This document shows, in pieces, positions 6,398 through 6,501 of a stretch of 6,501 nt of DNA. A program made the translations under genes and the position numbers. Under the pieces are notes generated by a model. It was not told where the DNA came from. It was given only the letters and a program-made list of their open reading frames with translations, and ran no database searches. The DNA is taken from the NCBI GenBank assembly GCA_036653595.1, contig JAVVTQ010000061.1, positions 1-6,501 on the forward strand, in the 5' to 3' direction. The stretch is from JAVVTQ01 sp036653595. GTDB lineage: Bacteria; Bacillota; Clostridia; Oscillospirales; Ruminococcaceae. Each line of letters opens with the position of its first letter. Positions within the stretch are counted from its first letter, which is position 1.

Positions 6398-6420
6398 TGA
6401 ATTTCTGTAATGCTATATAT

Positions 6421-6449
6421 ATTATATACGTTTTTTCACACCAATTCAA
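6421..6449 (-). promoter_or_regulatory. Housekeeping promoter of the serS leader
   Basis: On the minus strand, TTGAAT (6449-6444), a 17-base spacer and a perfect TATAAT (6426-6421). Predicted start of transcription is near 6413, which places the whole T-box within the transcript. This is a near-consensus vegetative sigma promoter, so control is expected at the riboswitch rather than at initiation. Confidence 0.82.
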
Positions 6450-6501
6450 GCGGTGCACACTGTTTTTGACATAATTTCGGATTTGCGCGCACTTATCAGT
6501 T

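Larger units (their letters stand above)
6142..6413 (-). promoter_or_regulatory. Serine-responsive T-box riboswitch leader of serS
   Basis: The untranslated leader runs from the predicted transcription start near 6413 to the terminator ending at 6142. Parts identified, in transcript order: Stem I basal helix 6363-6356 with 6272-6265 (several G-U pairs); helix 6356-6352 with 6282-6278; specifier loop; upper helix 6346-6340 with 6297-6291; AGAGA bulge at 6329-6325; distal helix 6323-6319 with 6307-6303. After these come a small Stem II hairpin near 6254-6243, a Stem III of CGCAAG/CTTGCG (6235-6230 with 6218-6213), then the T-box and terminator. In this family, uncharged tRNA pairs with the specifier and the T-box bulge, stabilises the antiterminator and lets transcription enter the synthetase gene. 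The helices were paired by eye. Confidence 0.93.

Noticed and set aside
6170..6410. Short plus-strand open frames across the serS leader
   Set aside because: They lie antisense to a fully structured T-box leader, have no family resemblance and no convincing ribosome binding site.

Overview
The window looks like a chromosomal segment of a Gram-positive Clostridia-type anaerobe (Bacillota). The grounds are a serS gene controlled by a T-box leader, purine-rich ribosome binding sites (GGAGG, AAGGAG), a membrane-anchored M15B carboxypeptidase, and a GH3-family protein whose domain order and C-terminal tail match those of gut Clostridia. Genus cannot be fixed from the sequence alone. No insertion sequence, CRISPR array, tRNA or rRNA gene was seen.

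Layout, left to right. Positions 142-2496 (+) encode a full-length GH3-family protein with the fold-defining motifs intact but with the catalytic nucleophile, the -1 subsite residues and the acid/base loop all substituted. It is a probable pseudoenzyme. Its last 17 bases overlap 2480-3475 (+), an unrecognised protein with four membrane segments and a cytoplasmic C-terminal domain, so the two are probably translated as a pair. A plausible terminator follows at 3477-3538. Positions 3539-3719 hold only leader sequence with no clear promoter.

Positions 3720-4532 (+) encode a membrane-anchored VanY/DacB-type peptidoglycan carboxypeptidase. The gap 4533-4814 contains a very strong bidirectional terminator (4671-4722) between the carboxypeptidase gene and the convergent serS gene. 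A promoter-like sequence lies just upstream of that terminator and could drive a roughly 60-nt RNA.

Positions 4815-6098 (-) encode seryl-tRNA synthetase. The 400 bases to its right are its regulatory region: a near-consensus promoter (6421-6449), an extra 5' hairpin, a T-box Stem I with a UCC serine specifier, Stem III, the T-box/antiterminator and the competing terminator (6142-6187). Positions 6450-6501 show nothing assignable.

The serS unit is ordinary serine-responsive housekeeping, and the carboxypeptidase serves wall maturation. The most unusual element is the GH3 pseudoenzyme coupled to a membrane protein. Both are predicted to face the cytoplasm, which would fit a binding, scaffold or sensor role better than sugar hydrolysis. 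That role is inference.
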